Below the pieces are notes generated by a model that made no database searches, was not told the DNA's origin, and saw only the letters and a list, made by a program, of their open reading frames with translations. From CAYMUL01 sp964393605 (GTDB taxonomy: Bacteria; Bacteroidota; Ignavibacteria; Ignavibacteriales; Ignavibacteriaceae): a stretch of DNA of 64,000 nt. The stretch spans positions 62,001-126,000 of the forward strand of contig CAYMUL010000003.1 in assembly GCA_964393605.1 (NCBI GenBank). The letters are read 5' to 3'. Both the position numbers and the translations under genes were made by a program. Shown in pieces: positions 51,177 through 60,231 of this stretch; positions within the stretch are counted from its first letter, which is position 1; each line of letters begins with the position of its first letter.

Positions 51177-52987
51177 TTCTTCTCCGAAATTTCTTTTTCG
51201 AGATTCACAATCAATTTAGAAGTCGATTCAAAAACTGTTTTCATGTCGAACGAAGTATCTGCAACCGAAGCAAAGCGAACGTACTCGCAGTGGTTAAAAA
51301 TTCTCTCCACTTCTTTTTTCAGATTTTCCGAAATATTTTTTTGATGCAAAGTTTCAATCACAGATTGAAGCGTGAACTCTGATTTTTGAATTAACAATCT
51401 GTCTTCGAGATAACCGAGCAATGCTTGAGAAATTTCTGTGTAAAAATTCTCTTTCGAATTTTCTTTAAGAAATTTCGCGGCTTTCTTCAAACGTTGTTTA
51501 GCAATTTTTTCAGCGCGTAAAGTTTTAGAAAGAATTACATCTTTAGAAATTTTTATTTCTCTCCTTTTCACTGCAACGAACAGGATGAAAGCCAAAAACG
51601 GAAGCGCGCTCATCCCCCAGTAAATAGGACTTGCAAATACATTTTCATTTTTTACAAACAAATTTTTTGAGGAAGTTTTTATGTAACGGATATCTTCGTT
51701 CAACCATTGAATTTCTTCTTTACTAAACGGCGTTGTTGATGAAGAAAGATTTCCTGCGCCGGGAGTAACTTCAATTTCGAATGGACCTTTTGAGAGAGTA
51801 ACGAATTGGTTCTTTGCAACATCAAAGAAAGTGAACGATAGCTGTGGCAACTCAAACTTTCCCACATTGCGCGGAACGAGTAAATATTCAAACGATTTTT
51901 TCCCGTTAATTATATTTCCGCGATTTATGTTTTCAAAACTTTTCGGTTCATAAGTTTCAAACCCATTCGGTAATTTTATTTCAGGAAATTGAACGAGTTT
52001 AATATTTCCGCTGCCGCTAATTTCGATCTTTAAAGTAATCGGTTCATTTTGTTTCGTTTGAAGTTTATCGAAGTTTGTTGTCAATGAATAATTTCCGACG
52101 GCACCGTTGAAAGCCGCGTCAGTTAAAGGGGGAAGTGCCTTTACATTTATTTTCACCGTGTTCGTTTTTGCTGTGAACTCATAAGTTTCAGTTGTTCTGA
52201 AAAATGGATCATCGAAAAAAGTATCGAAGATGTTTCCGGTTTTTTTCTTGCGTTCGATTAGTACGGGAATTTTTAATTCGAATGGAGTAACCGATAATTC
52301 ACCTGCACGCTGCGGAAAGAGAGCGACTTTTTTCAACACAGCTGAATTAAATATTTTTCCATCAATTGTTTCGCGAGTGAAGATGATATTTTTATCGCCG
52401 TCTAATTCTTCCGACCAAAATCCTTCGTACACAGGCAACTTTGAAATTTGCGGAGATGAAATATTTAAGCGCGTAAAAAGTTTATACGTTACGGTAATTT
52501 GTTCTCCCTGAAATACTTCACGCTTATCGGGAATTGCACGGATGAAAAGATTTTCCGCAATCTCTTCCGACGAAATTGTATTGTCCGTTTGGTTCGTCTG
52601 CGGTTTTGATGAACCTTGTACAACTTCAATCGTTATTGCTTCGGTAGAATAATTTTCACCGTTGTATTTTACTTTAGCCGAGCCAATCGTGAACTTCCCC
52701 AATGCGCGTGGCTGCAAATAATATGAGAATGTAATCGATGCGCTCACAGCTCCGTTAATTATTTGCATCGATGTAGATTGATTCGGTCCGCCCAGAGTTA
52801 AAAAGTTTTTGAAATCGGGCGGTTGAAAATTTGAAAGCCCATTCACATCTTTGCCTGAAAATGTAAATGATATTTCAAAACTATCATTCAATCCGACTTT
52901 GCTGCTGTTCACTGAAGCAGTGAAAGATTGGGAATAAATCTCGAACAAACATGAAAGAAAGAATAAAATGAAAAAATATTTTTTCAT
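51173..52987 (-). CDS. batD: BatD protein
   Basis: 604 residues from the ATG at 52987, which shares one base with the batC stop (TGATG). GTG and TTG codons just upstream are unlikely. The signal peptide is followed by repeated beta-sandwich domains with the BatD pattern (FTASVNSSKVGLNDSFEISFTFSG, AIPDKREVFQGEQITVTYKLFTR). A transmembrane helix lies near 450-470, and the cytoplasmic tail is helical. It would sit in the periplasm anchored to the inner membrane, with BatA/BatB. Confidence 0.88.
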   Translation of the reverse strand: MKKYFFILFFLSCLFEIYSQSFTASVNSSKVGLNDSFEISFTFSGKDVNGLSNFQPPDFKNFLTLGGPNQSTSMQIINGAVSASITFSYYLQPRALGKFTIGSAKVKYNGENYSTEAITIEVVQGSSKPQTNQTDNTISSEEIAENLFIRAIPDKREVFQGEQITVTYKLFTRLNISSPQISKLPVYEGFWSEELDGDKNIIFTRETIDGKIFNSAVLKKVALFPQRAGELSVTPFELKIPVLIERKKKTGNIFDTFFDDPFFRTTETYEFTAKTNTVKINVKALPPLTDAAFNGAVGNYSLTTNFDKLQTKQNEPITLKIEISGSGNIKLVQFPEIKLPNGFETYEPKSFENINRGNIINGKKSFEYLLVPRNVGKFELPQLSFTFFDVAKNQFVTLSKGPFEIEVTPGAGNLSSSTTPFSKEEIQWLNEDIRYIKTSSKNLFVKNENVFASPIYWGMSALPFLAFILFVAVKRREIKISKDVILSKTLRAEKIAKQRLKKAAKFLKENSKENFYTEISQALLGYLEDRLLIQKSEFTLQSVIETLHQKNISENLKKEVERIFNHCEYVRFASVADTSFDMKTVFESTSKLIVNLEKEISEKK

Positions 52988-53721
52988 CACCAATCCTTCT
53001 CAGTTTTAACCCGCACTCCGGCTTTCTTTCTCAATTTTTTTTGCAAATCTTTTTCATTGTTTTTGATTGCGTCTAACATTGCTTCAGCTTCTTTTTTGGA
53101 GAACTGTTGCTTCTGCGGCTGATTTGGCTGTTGCTGATCCTTCTTATCCTGTTGATTTTGTTGGTTTTGCTGATTGTTCTGATTTTCCTTCTTATCCTTG
53201 TTTTGTTGATCATCGTTTTTCTTTTGCTGATCGTCTTTCTTCTCATCATTCTTCTGATCATTTTTGTTTTGATCATTTTTATTTTGGTTCTGCTGTTCAC
53301 TCAGAAGTTTTAAAGCATAAGAGAGATTGTATTTCGCATCTTCATCATTCGGATTTAGCTTTAAAGAATTTTTATATGCCTCAATACTTTCCTTAAGTTT
53401 ATTCGATTTCAAAAAAGAATTACCAATGTTGAAATATGATTTCGATTTCTCAAAATTGTTGTTTGCCTTCGCGAGTGCATTTTGATAAGAGCGAACGGCA
53501 TCTTCATATTTTTCTTGTTTGAAATATGCATCGCCGAGATTGAAATTACCGATGAAATCATGCTCACCTTTGTCGAGTGATTTTCTGAAATTTATTTCGG
53601 CGTCGTTATACTTTCCCGAAACATACTGATTAACGCCATCATTAATAAGACTCCGCGAGGATTGCGCAAAGTTGATTGCGCCCAATAAATTCAACAGTAA
53701 AACAAAACTAATCTTTTTCAT
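52987..53721 (-). CDS. batC: BatC-like TPR protein with Asn/Gln/Lys-rich low-complexity region
   Basis: 244 residues. Signal peptide (1-20), then TPR units (INDGVNQYVSGKYNDAEINFRKSL, FNLGDAYFKQEKYEDAVRSYQNAL, FNIGNSFLKSNKLKESIEAYKNSL). From about residue 143 to 205 it is almost only N, Q, K and D. It ends with EAEAMLDAIKNNEKDLQKKLRKK. This is the BatC layout. The low-complexity stretch is prone to length change by slippage. Stop and start overlap with batB by 4 nt. Confidence 0.87.
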   Translation of the reverse strand: MKKISFVLLLNLLGAINFAQSSRSLINDGVNQYVSGKYNDAEINFRKSLDKGEHDFIGNFNLGDAYFKQEKYEDAVRSYQNALAKANNNFEKSKSYFNIGNSFLKSNKLKESIEAYKNSLKLNPNDEDAKYNLSYALKLLSEQQNQNKNDQNKNDQKNDEKKDDQQKKNDDQQNKDKKENQNNQQNQQNQQDKKDQQQPNQPQKQQFSKKEAEAMLDAIKNNEKDLQKKLRKKAGVRVKTEKDW

Positions 53722-54758
53722 CTTTCAGTGCGAATCTGTTTAAATATTTTTCTTAACCAAATTGATTTTTTATCGTTCACAAATATTTCCAACAACAAAA
53801 GTAAAAATGCAGGTAGTAAAAAGTAATAATACTTGTCTTCGTAATCCGTAATTCTTTTCGAACCATATTCCGTTTTTTCAATTTGTGAAAGTTCATCGAA
53901 TATCTGCTCGAGTTCGGTTTGAAAGCCGAGCGCGTTAAAATATTTTCCGTCTGCTTTTGATGCAATTTCTTTTAAAGTTGTTTCATCAAGTTTTGTAAGA
54001 ACAATATTTCCTGCATTATCTTTTTTGTAATCTATTTGTCTTCCGTTTTCATAAATCGGTATCGGCGCGCCCGTAACCGAGCCCATTCCGATTGTATAAA
54101 TTTTTATTTCTTTCTCAATCGCAGTTTCAACGGATTGATTAATATCTCCTTCATGGTCTTCTCCATCGGTAATGACAATAATAACTTTTTTTGTTGCAGA
54201 TTTTTTATCGAATGACGTTACAGCCAAGTCAATAGCGGCGGCGACTGCCGTACCCGGTTGCGGGATGGAATTAAAATCAACGGCAGATAAAAATAAATTC
54301 GCCGCGGAATAATCTGCAGTCAATGGAAATTGAATGTATGCTTGTCCCGCAAAAATAATAAGACCGATTCTATCTCCTTCAAGTTTTTTCATTAGTGAAG
54401 CAATTTCATTTTTCGCTTGCTCGAGCCGATTCGGTTTTAAATCTTCCGCTTTCATGCTGAGTGATACATCGAGTGCGATATAAATATCAATTCCGACTTG
54501 CTTCACCTCTTCCATTTTAGTACCGACTTGCGGTGAAGCAAATGAAAGTATCATCAGTGAAAATGAAATCATAACTAAAACAAATTTAAATGTTTCTTTA
54601 TGAAATGATTTATTATCCATCAACGAAGAATGAAGATGTGTTTCGGCAAATTTATTCAACGAGTTTTTTTTACTTCGCAAATAAAAATAGAAACCTACAA
54701 TCGGGATAATCAGCAAATAAAGTAATTGTAAATATTCGGGATTTGCAAACTTTAACAT
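53718..54758 (-). CDS. batB: BatB, membrane-anchored von Willebrand A protein
   Basis: 346 residues from the ATG at 54758, which overlaps the batA stop as TAATG; a longer frame would run into batA. Two N-terminal transmembrane helices (12-30, 55-75) are followed by a vWA domain with an intact MIDAS motif (IYIALDVSLSMKAEDL, Thr in PLTADY, Asp in ITDGEDHEGD). A C-terminal helix lies near residue 320. Paralogue of the preceding BatA. Confidence 0.9.
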   Translation of the reverse strand: MLKFANPEYLQLLYLLIIPIVGFYFYLRSKKNSLNKFAETHLHSSLMDNKSFHKETFKFVLVMISFSLMILSFASPQVGTKMEEVKQVGIDIYIALDVSLSMKAEDLKPNRLEQAKNEIASLMKKLEGDRIGLIIFAGQAYIQFPLTADYSAANLFLSAVDFNSIPQPGTAVAAAIDLAVTSFDKKSATKKVIIVITDGEDHEGDINQSVETAIEKEIKIYTIGMGSVTGAPIPIYENGRQIDYKKDNAGNIVLTKLDETTLKEIASKADGKYFNALGFQTELEQIFDELSQIEKTEYGSKRITDYEDKYYYFLLPAFLLLLLEIFVNDKKSIWLRKIFKQIRTER

Positions 54759-55750
54759 TAAGGCAATTTCCTCAAATATGTTTTTGAAAGAAGAAGTTCG
54801 AGAGCCAATATTATCAATGCGGCGAGCAGCCACGGCTTGAATAATTCGCTTTTGCTTCGGAAAGATGTAATCTCGATTTTTGTTTTTTCAAGTTTGTCAA
54901 TCTCTTTATAAATCTCTTCCAATTTTTTATTTCCGGTTGCGCGAAAATATTTTCCGCCGGTAGTTGTGGATATTTTTTTCAATAGCGTTTCATCAATCTC
55001 AACTTTAACCATTTGATAACGAATTCCGAAAGGCGTTTGAAAAGGATACGGCGCTTCTCCCATTGTTCCGATGCCAATACTGTAAATTCTCACACCAAAT
55101 TGTTTTGCAATTTCCGCCGCAGTCGTCGGATCGATTTCGCCAGCATTGTTCACTCCGTCGGTCAATAAAATTAATGTTTTACTTTTTGCTTTACTTTCGC
55201 GAAGTCTGTTCACACCGTTTGCAATTGCATTTCCAATTGCGGTGCCATCTTCCACCATTCCACTTTTCACATCGAGCAACAAATTGCGAAGCACGGAATA
55301 GTCAATTGTTATAGGGCATTGCGTGAAAGCATCGCGCGAAAAAACTACAAGCCCGATTCTGTCAGTCTCTCTTGCGCTAATGAAAGCGTCTGTGATTTTT
55401 TTTGCGGCATCAAGTCTATTCGGCTTGAAATCTTCCGCAAGCATACTGCTCGAAATATCAAGCACGAGTACAATATCAATTCCTTCCGAATAAACATTTT
55501 CGCCCGAAGAAAAAGATTGAGGACGCGCGAGAGCCACAATTATCAAGCCCAAGCTCAACATTCGCAGCCACATCGGAACATCGGATAACTTTGCACGCAC
55601 TGTTTTTGGAGATGCTTTTGCGAGTTGAAAATTTGAATAAATAATTTTCGTGCGTTTTTCTTTCCCATTTTTATAATACCAAACTAAAATGAGTGGAAGC
55701 AATATTAACGCAAATAATATTTGCGGGTGCGCGAATGTAAAATCAAACAT
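54758..55750 (-). CDS. batA: BatA, membrane-anchored von Willebrand A protein
   Basis: 330 residues from the ATG at 55750, which overlaps the upstream stop by 8 nt. N-terminal helix (FAHPQILFALILLPLILVWYY), a second helix near 55-75, then a vWA domain with MIDAS (VLVLDISSSMLAEDF, ITIDYS, LLTDGVNNAGEID). A C-terminal helix ends the protein. It acts with BatB in the inner membrane; MoxR-type ATPases are thought to remodel such vWA proteins. Confidence 0.91.
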   Translation of the reverse strand: MFDFTFAHPQILFALILLPLILVWYYKNGKEKRTKIIYSNFQLAKASPKTVRAKLSDVPMWLRMLSLGLIIVALARPQSFSSGENVYSEGIDIVLVLDISSSMLAEDFKPNRLDAAKKITDAFISARETDRIGLVVFSRDAFTQCPITIDYSVLRNLLLDVKSGMVEDGTAIGNAIANGVNRLRESKAKSKTLILLTDGVNNAGEIDPTTAAEIAKQFGVRIYSIGIGTMGEAPYPFQTPFGIRYQMVKVEIDETLLKKISTTTGGKYFRATGNKKLEEIYKEIDKLEKTKIEITSFRSKSELFKPWLLAALIILALELLLSKTYLRKLP

Positions 55751-56660
55751 TATCAGCATCCTTTGCAATCGAGCGGCTTAGTTCAACTATGTTAATTGCT
55801 TGCTTCATCATCTCTTCATTCACTCGTGGCATCGGAATAAATTTTGCAAACTTCACCATATCGGCGTTCGACAAAAATTCTTCGGTAACAATTAAAATAT
55901 TTCTTGCGCGACTCACATTTCTCAAATCTTCAATAATCTCGAATGAAGTTTTTTCAAGTGCCTTGATTTGAAATTCTTCTTCAAAATAATTTCTAATGAT
56001 ACCGGTAATTTGCGAGTGATATTCCTTCACTTCCCCCTTTTGCCAAAGTTGTTGAGCACTAAGTTCGGTCAATAAATTCAAAGCTCTCCGCCAATTCGGA
56101 ATGAAGATTTTTTTCTCTTCTCTAATTTTTTTCTTAGTAAAGAATTTTTTGTAGATAAAATAAATTATCGCAAGGACTACGAGTGCGCCCAATATCCAGT
56201 AGAGTAAAACGAGATAATCGTACGGGACGGTTATAGGATTTTTAACATCACGAATTTCTTTTGAGGTATCAACTGCGACCGTGTGAATTGTGATTATGAG
56301 CGAGTCCGTGCGGATAAAATTGAATGTAGTATCATCGTTTGTTTTGTAAGGAATAAGAAAAGATGGAATCGTAACATTGCCCGAATCAAAACCTATTACT
56401 ACGAATTGAAATCTCGAATTGACATTCCCGTTCTCCTTTTTTATCTCAGGCTTTTTAATATCAATCACTTCTAATTTTTTTAACGAATCTTTAAGAGAAG
56501 GAAAAAATAATTCTATGCCGGACTGATACTTAAAATTGTATTCAAGATTTATATAATCGCCGATTTGATAATTCAGCGAATCAGTTTTCACTTTCACTTC
56601 AATTTCTTGAGAGAAAGAAAATTGTGCGATAATGACGAATGTAAAGAAAACCCTTATCAC
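55743..56660 (-). CDS. Bat-operon membrane protein, DUF4381-like
   Basis: 305 residues. Signal peptide (1-17), a BatD-like beta-sandwich domain (VKVKTDSLNYQIGDYINLEYNFKYQ), a transmembrane helix at about 150-172 (YLVLLYWILGALVVLAIIYFIY) and a cytoplasmic helical tail. The tail contains NWRRALNLLTELSAQQLWQKGEVKEYHSQITGIIRNYFEEEF, similar to the tails of proteins between DUF58 and BatA genes. It overlaps both neighbours by 4-8 nt. Confidence 0.75.
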   Translation of the reverse strand: MIRVFFTFVIIAQFSFSQEIEVKVKTDSLNYQIGDYINLEYNFKYQSGIELFFPSLKDSLKKLEVIDIKKPEIKKENGNVNSRFQFVVIGFDSGNVTIPSFLIPYKTNDDTTFNFIRTDSLIITIHTVAVDTSKEIRDVKNPITVPYDYLVLLYWILGALVVLAIIYFIYKKFFTKKKIREEKKIFIPNWRRALNLLTELSAQQLWQKGEVKEYHSQITGIIRNYFEEEFQIKALEKTSFEIIEDLRNVSRARNILIVTEEFLSNADMVKFAKFIPMPRVNEEMMKQAINIVELSRSIAKDADNV

Positions 56661-57532
56661 CAGCGGCTTTCCCTCATCTTGAAAAATTTTATGAGTGCGG
56701 GAATGTACGAACCGCGCGTCTCAACTTTGATGCTGTCAAGTTTTGCAGTTAAAAACGATTGCCTTCTCGCAACTTCAAAAAGTTGATTTTGTCTTCTGAA
56801 TTTCTCTCGAAATGTTTTGCTGCTCGTATCAACAATTTCTCTTTCACCCGATTCAGGATCAATGAATTCAACCAAACCTAACTTTGGAATTTCTGTTTCT
56901 TTTTCATCGCGTAAAACGATTCCGACGAGATCATGTTTTCTACCGACAATTTTTAGAATTCTTTCGTAACCGGAATCCATGAAATCGGAAATCAAAAAAA
57001 CAATCGCTTTCTTTTTTATTGCATGATTAAAAAACTCCAGAGCCGCTTTAATATTGGTTGATCTCCCCTTCGGCTTGAATGAAATTAATTCACGAATTAT
57101 CCTCAAACTATGCGAGCGGGATTTTCTCGGCGGAATAAATTTTTCAACCGAATCGCTGAAAAGTATCAATCCGACTTTGTCGTTATTCTTTAATGCAGAG
57201 AATGCAAGTATCGAACTCAACTCGGCGGCGATTTGCTGCTTTGTGGAATTTACCGTTCCGAAAAATTGCGAGCCGCTCAAATCGACCAATAAAATCACGG
57301 TCAATTCACGTTCTTCTTCAAATATTTTTATGAACGGATGACCGAAGCGCGCAGTTACGTTCCAATCAATATTGCGTATGTCGTCCCCCATCTGATATTC
57401 ACGCACTTCGGAAAATTCCATTCCTCTTCCTTTAAAGACTGAATGATACTCTCCCGAAAAAACCTGGTTGACAAGTCCGCGAGTTTTTATTTCGATGTGA
57501 CGAACTTTTTTTAGAAGCTCTTTAGTTTCCAT
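56657..57532 (-). CDS. DUF58 (vWA-related) protein of the Bat operon
   Basis: 291 residues, cytoplasmic. The DUF58 hallmark HSVFKGRGMEFSEVREYQMGDDIRNIDWNVTAR is complete, and the vWA-like part has VILLVDLSGSQFFG and VFLISDFMDSGYE. Such proteins are partners of MoxR ATPases. It lies 3 nt after moxR and overlaps the next gene by 4 nt. Confidence 0.9.
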   Translation of the reverse strand: METKELLKKVRHIEIKTRGLVNQVFSGEYHSVFKGRGMEFSEVREYQMGDDIRNIDWNVTARFGHPFIKIFEEERELTVILLVDLSGSQFFGTVNSTKQQIAAELSSILAFSALKNNDKVGLILFSDSVEKFIPPRKSRSHSLRIIRELISFKPKGRSTNIKAALEFFNHAIKKKAIVFLISDFMDSGYERILKIVGRKHDLVGIVLRDEKETEIPKLGLVEFIDPESGEREIVDTSSKTFREKFRRQNQLFEVARRQSFLTAKLDSIKVETRGSYIPALIKFFKMRESRW

Positions 57533-57535
57533 CTA

Positions 57536-58519
57536 TTAAGGAACTTCAACCGAATTTAAAATATCTTGAATAATTTTTTCCGAAGTAATTTCTTCAGCTT
57601 CGGCTTCGTAAGTAACGGCTATGCGGTGACGAAGCACATCGGCGGCAATCGAACGAACGTCTTCGGGAATTACATATCCACGGCGTTTAATGAATGCCAT
57701 AGCGCGAGCACCGAGCGCGAGGTTTATTGTTGCGCGCGGTGATGCACCATAACTTATCAGATCGCTCAAGTTTTCGAGTTTATATTTTTTTGGTTCACGT
57801 GTGGCGAAAACAATGTCGAGAATATATTTATCAATTTTTTCATCTACATAAATTTCATTAATGAGATCGCGCGCTTTTAAAATATCTTGAGGTGAAATCA
57901 CCTGTTGAATTTGCATTTGCGGCGCCGCAACATTTTGTCGCATGATCTTTTGTTCTTCTTCCAAAGTCGGATAAGTAATTTTTATTTTTAACATGAAACG
58001 ATCTACTTGCGCTTCGGGGAGTGGATATGTTCCTTCCTGCTCAATCGGGTTTTGAGTTGCGAGAACTAAAAACGGTTCGTCAAGTTTAAATGTTTGCTCA
58101 CCGATTGTAACTTGACGTTCCTGCATCGCTTCGAGCAAAGCACTTTGCACTTTTGCAGGGGCGCGGTTGATTTCATCCGCCAAAATAAAATTTGCAAAGA
58201 GGGGACCTTTTCTTATAAAAAAATTTCCTTCCTTCTGATTATAAATTTGTGTTCCGATTAAATCTGCCGGCAGCAAATCGGGAGTGAATTGTATCCGTTG
58301 AAATTTTGCTTTCATAGATGCGGCGAGAGATTTAATTGCAAGAGTCTTTGCTAGTCCGGGAACACCTTCCAACAATACGTGTCCGTTTGCGAGCAATCCT
58401 ATCAACAGCCGTTCCACCATTGCTTTTTGTCCGACAATAACCTTCCCGATTTCTTGCGAAAGCAGATCGATGAAAGCGCTTTCTTGCTTTATTTTTTCGT
58501 TAAGTGCAGTAATGTCCAC
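57536..58519 (-). CDS. MoxR-family AAA ATPase
   Basis: 327 residues. Walker A is the MoxR form LLEGVPGLAKTLAIKSL, Walker B LADEINRAPAKVQSALLEAM, sensor VLATQNPIEQEGTYPLPEAQVDRF, and the lid domain has GASPRATINLALGARAMAF. First gene of the Bat operon. It acts as a chaperone-like ATPase on vWA proteins. A candidate promoter lies at 58582-58613. Confidence 0.94.
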   Translation of the reverse strand: MDITALNEKIKQESAFIDLLSQEIGKVIVGQKAMVERLLIGLLANGHVLLEGVPGLAKTLAIKSLAASMKAKFQRIQFTPDLLPADLIGTQIYNQKEGNFFIRKGPLFANFILADEINRAPAKVQSALLEAMQERQVTIGEQTFKLDEPFLVLATQNPIEQEGTYPLPEAQVDRFMLKIKITYPTLEEEQKIMRQNVAAPQMQIQQVISPQDILKARDLINEIYVDEKIDKYILDIVFATREPKKYKLENLSDLISYGASPRATINLALGARAMAFIKRRGYVIPEDVRSIAADVLRHRIAVTYEAEAEEITSEKIIQDILNSVEVP

Positions 58520-58581
58520 CTTTAATTCCTCTGTTTTTTTTGAATTGGATTAAAATGAAAAGTCGTTTGATTTGACGGCTG

Positions 58582-58613
58582 CAAAATTAAAGATGTTGCA
58601 TCGAGGATGCAAG
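58582..58613 (-). promoter_or_regulatory. Possible promoter of the moxR-bat operon, overlapping a hairpin
   Basis: On the minus strand CTTG (58613-58610), 20 nt, TAATTTTG (58589-58582). The -7 is a full match and the -33 has one mismatch. The perfect inverted repeat TTGCATC-gag-GATGCAA (58596-58612) covers the spacer and touches the -33 element. It could be an operator or the terminator hairpin of rlmI, whose stop is at 58627. Confidence 0.4.
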
Positions 58614-58626
58614 AGAGAGAAAATTT

Positions 58627-59805
58627 TTATTCCACCACTTTATAAACGAAGAACTTTAGATAGCTTGTTTCTTTCATGGCTGGAATTGCAGGATGGTCCA
58701 ATGAAGCAGAATTATAAAATATTTTTTGTATTCGCTTCCCTTCTTTCTTTGCGGCAGTAATAATTATTTCTTCGAAACTTTCCTTCGTAACATGATATGA
58801 GCAGGAAGATGTAACCAAATATCCCCCTTTATTTATGCACCTCAAACCGAGACGATTTAATTTTTCATATCCTTTTTGGGCGATGAAAATATTTTTCTTG
58901 TTTTTTGCAAACGCCGGCGGATCAAGCATTACTACATCATATTTTTTATTCTCTGTAATTGATGATTCAAGAAATTCAAAAACATCTTTAACACGAAATT
59001 CAGCATCGCAGTTAAAATTGTTCAACCGAAAGTTATTTTGTGCGGCTTCAATTTCTGATGCAGAAGAATCAACAAGAAATATTTTCTTTGCATTTGCTCT
59101 TGCGGCGTGAAGCCCGAATCCACCGATATTTGAAAAAGCATCTACAACAGTTTTATCTTCACAAATACGCTCGATGAAAAATCTGTTGTCCGATTGATCG
59201 AAGTAGAATCCGGTTTTCTGGCTTCGTTCAAAATCAATTTCATACTTAATGGAACCATCGTCAACTATCTCTTTCACATGCGCACCAAAATATATTTCAT
59301 CATCGGGGGGCAATGACTCAAGCTGTCGGAAATGAATTTCGTTCTTCGTAAAAATATTCTTGGCTTCCATTTCATCTTTCAAGAAATCGACAACGTGATG
59401 AATGTGTTTTTCCATTCCCGCAGAATTTATTTGCAGAACAAAAGTGAAATTATATTTATCAACTATCAATCCCGGGAGAAAATCACTTTCGCTGAAAACC
59501 AGTCTGTACGAATTTCTATTCGGATATAATTCCCTTCGCAGTTGTACGGCATTTTGCAAATGCGACTTTATAACATTGCCGATATCATCAAATTTTTCTC
59601 GCGAGATTATACGCACAGCAATCAATGAATGAGGATTGTAAAAACCGTAACCACAAATTTTTTCGTCGTGCGAGATAACTTTAACAATATCGCCGGTACT
59701 TATTTCATTTTCAATAAATGCAATTTCATTGCTGAAAACCCATAAATGCCCTTCGAGCAATCGTCTTTCATGTTTTGATTTTAATTTGATGATTGGAAAA
59801 TTCAT
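58627..59805 (-). CDS. rlmI: 23S rRNA (cytosine-C5) methyltransferase RlmI-like
   Basis: 392 residues. An N-terminal PUA domain (KLKSKHERRLLEGHLWVFSNEI), an EEHEE-like middle domain and a Rossmann methyltransferase domain. The latter has QKTGFYFDQSDNR, VDAFSNIGGFGLHAA and VMLDPPAFAKNKKN, followed by SSCSYHV with the catalytic Cys. It methylates a cytosine in 23S rRNA in E. coli. Six nt separate its start from the DUF302 gene stop. Confidence 0.9.
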   Translation of the reverse strand: MNFPIIKLKSKHERRLLEGHLWVFSNEIAFIENEISTGDIVKVISHDEKICGYGFYNPHSLIAVRIISREKFDDIGNVIKSHLQNAVQLRRELYPNRNSYRLVFSESDFLPGLIVDKYNFTFVLQINSAGMEKHIHHVVDFLKDEMEAKNIFTKNEIHFRQLESLPPDDEIYFGAHVKEIVDDGSIKYEIDFERSQKTGFYFDQSDNRFFIERICEDKTVVDAFSNIGGFGLHAARANAKKIFLVDSSASEIEAAQNNFRLNNFNCDAEFRVKDVFEFLESSITENKKYDVVMLDPPAFAKNKKNIFIAQKGYEKLNRLGLRCINKGGYLVTSSCSYHVTKESFEEIIITAAKKEGKRIQKIFYNSASLDHPAIPAMKETSYLKFFVYKVVE

Positions 59806-59811
59806 TTCTAA

Positions 59812-60198
59812 TTAGAGTGCGGCTAAAACTTTTTGAAGTTTATCTGTAATTTCTTTTGCAACCGGTGCAAGCGATTCGTTGTTCACTGCCTGCATCGAAA
59901 CCAACGGATTGACAACCGATACTGTTGTTGTACCGAATTCTTTTTCATGCATTATAACATTGCATGGCATCAACACACCGATATTTTCTTCCGCGCTGAG
60001 AGCCTTGAAAGCAAAGGGAGGATTACACGCGCCGAGTATTTTATATTTTCTGAAATCAACGTCAAGTTTTTTCTTCATCGTTTCCTTTACATCAATTTCC
60101 GTTAGAACTCCGAAGCCTTCTTTTTGCAATTCACTTTTAATATGCTCGTAGGCTTGTTCAAAAGGGATGTTCAAAGTTTTTGTGGAATAGTAATTCAT
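59812..60198 (-). CDS. DUF302 family protein
   Basis: 128 residues, cytoplasmic. It shows the DUF302 pattern (FEQAYEHIKSELQKEGFGVLTEIDVKETMKKKL, YKILGACNPPFAFKALSAEENIGVLMPCNVIMHE). The family has no firm biochemical role, though links to redox and metal stress are discussed. It lies just downstream of ppx/gppA on the same strand. Confidence 0.9.
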   Translation of the reverse strand: MNYYSTKTLNIPFEQAYEHIKSELQKEGFGVLTEIDVKETMKKKLDVDFRKYKILGACNPPFAFKALSAEENIGVLMPCNVIMHEKEFGTTTVSVVNPLVSMQAVNNESLAPVAKEITDKLQKVLAAL

Positions 60199-60231
60199 AT
60201 TTTCTCCGTTTTTATTTCGTGAGATGCCGAT

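Noticed and set aside
50424..58519. MoxR plus several vWA proteins as a possible defence or ternary conflict system
   Set aside because: Gene order and domains match the standard Bat operon fully, so no new system is needed to explain it.
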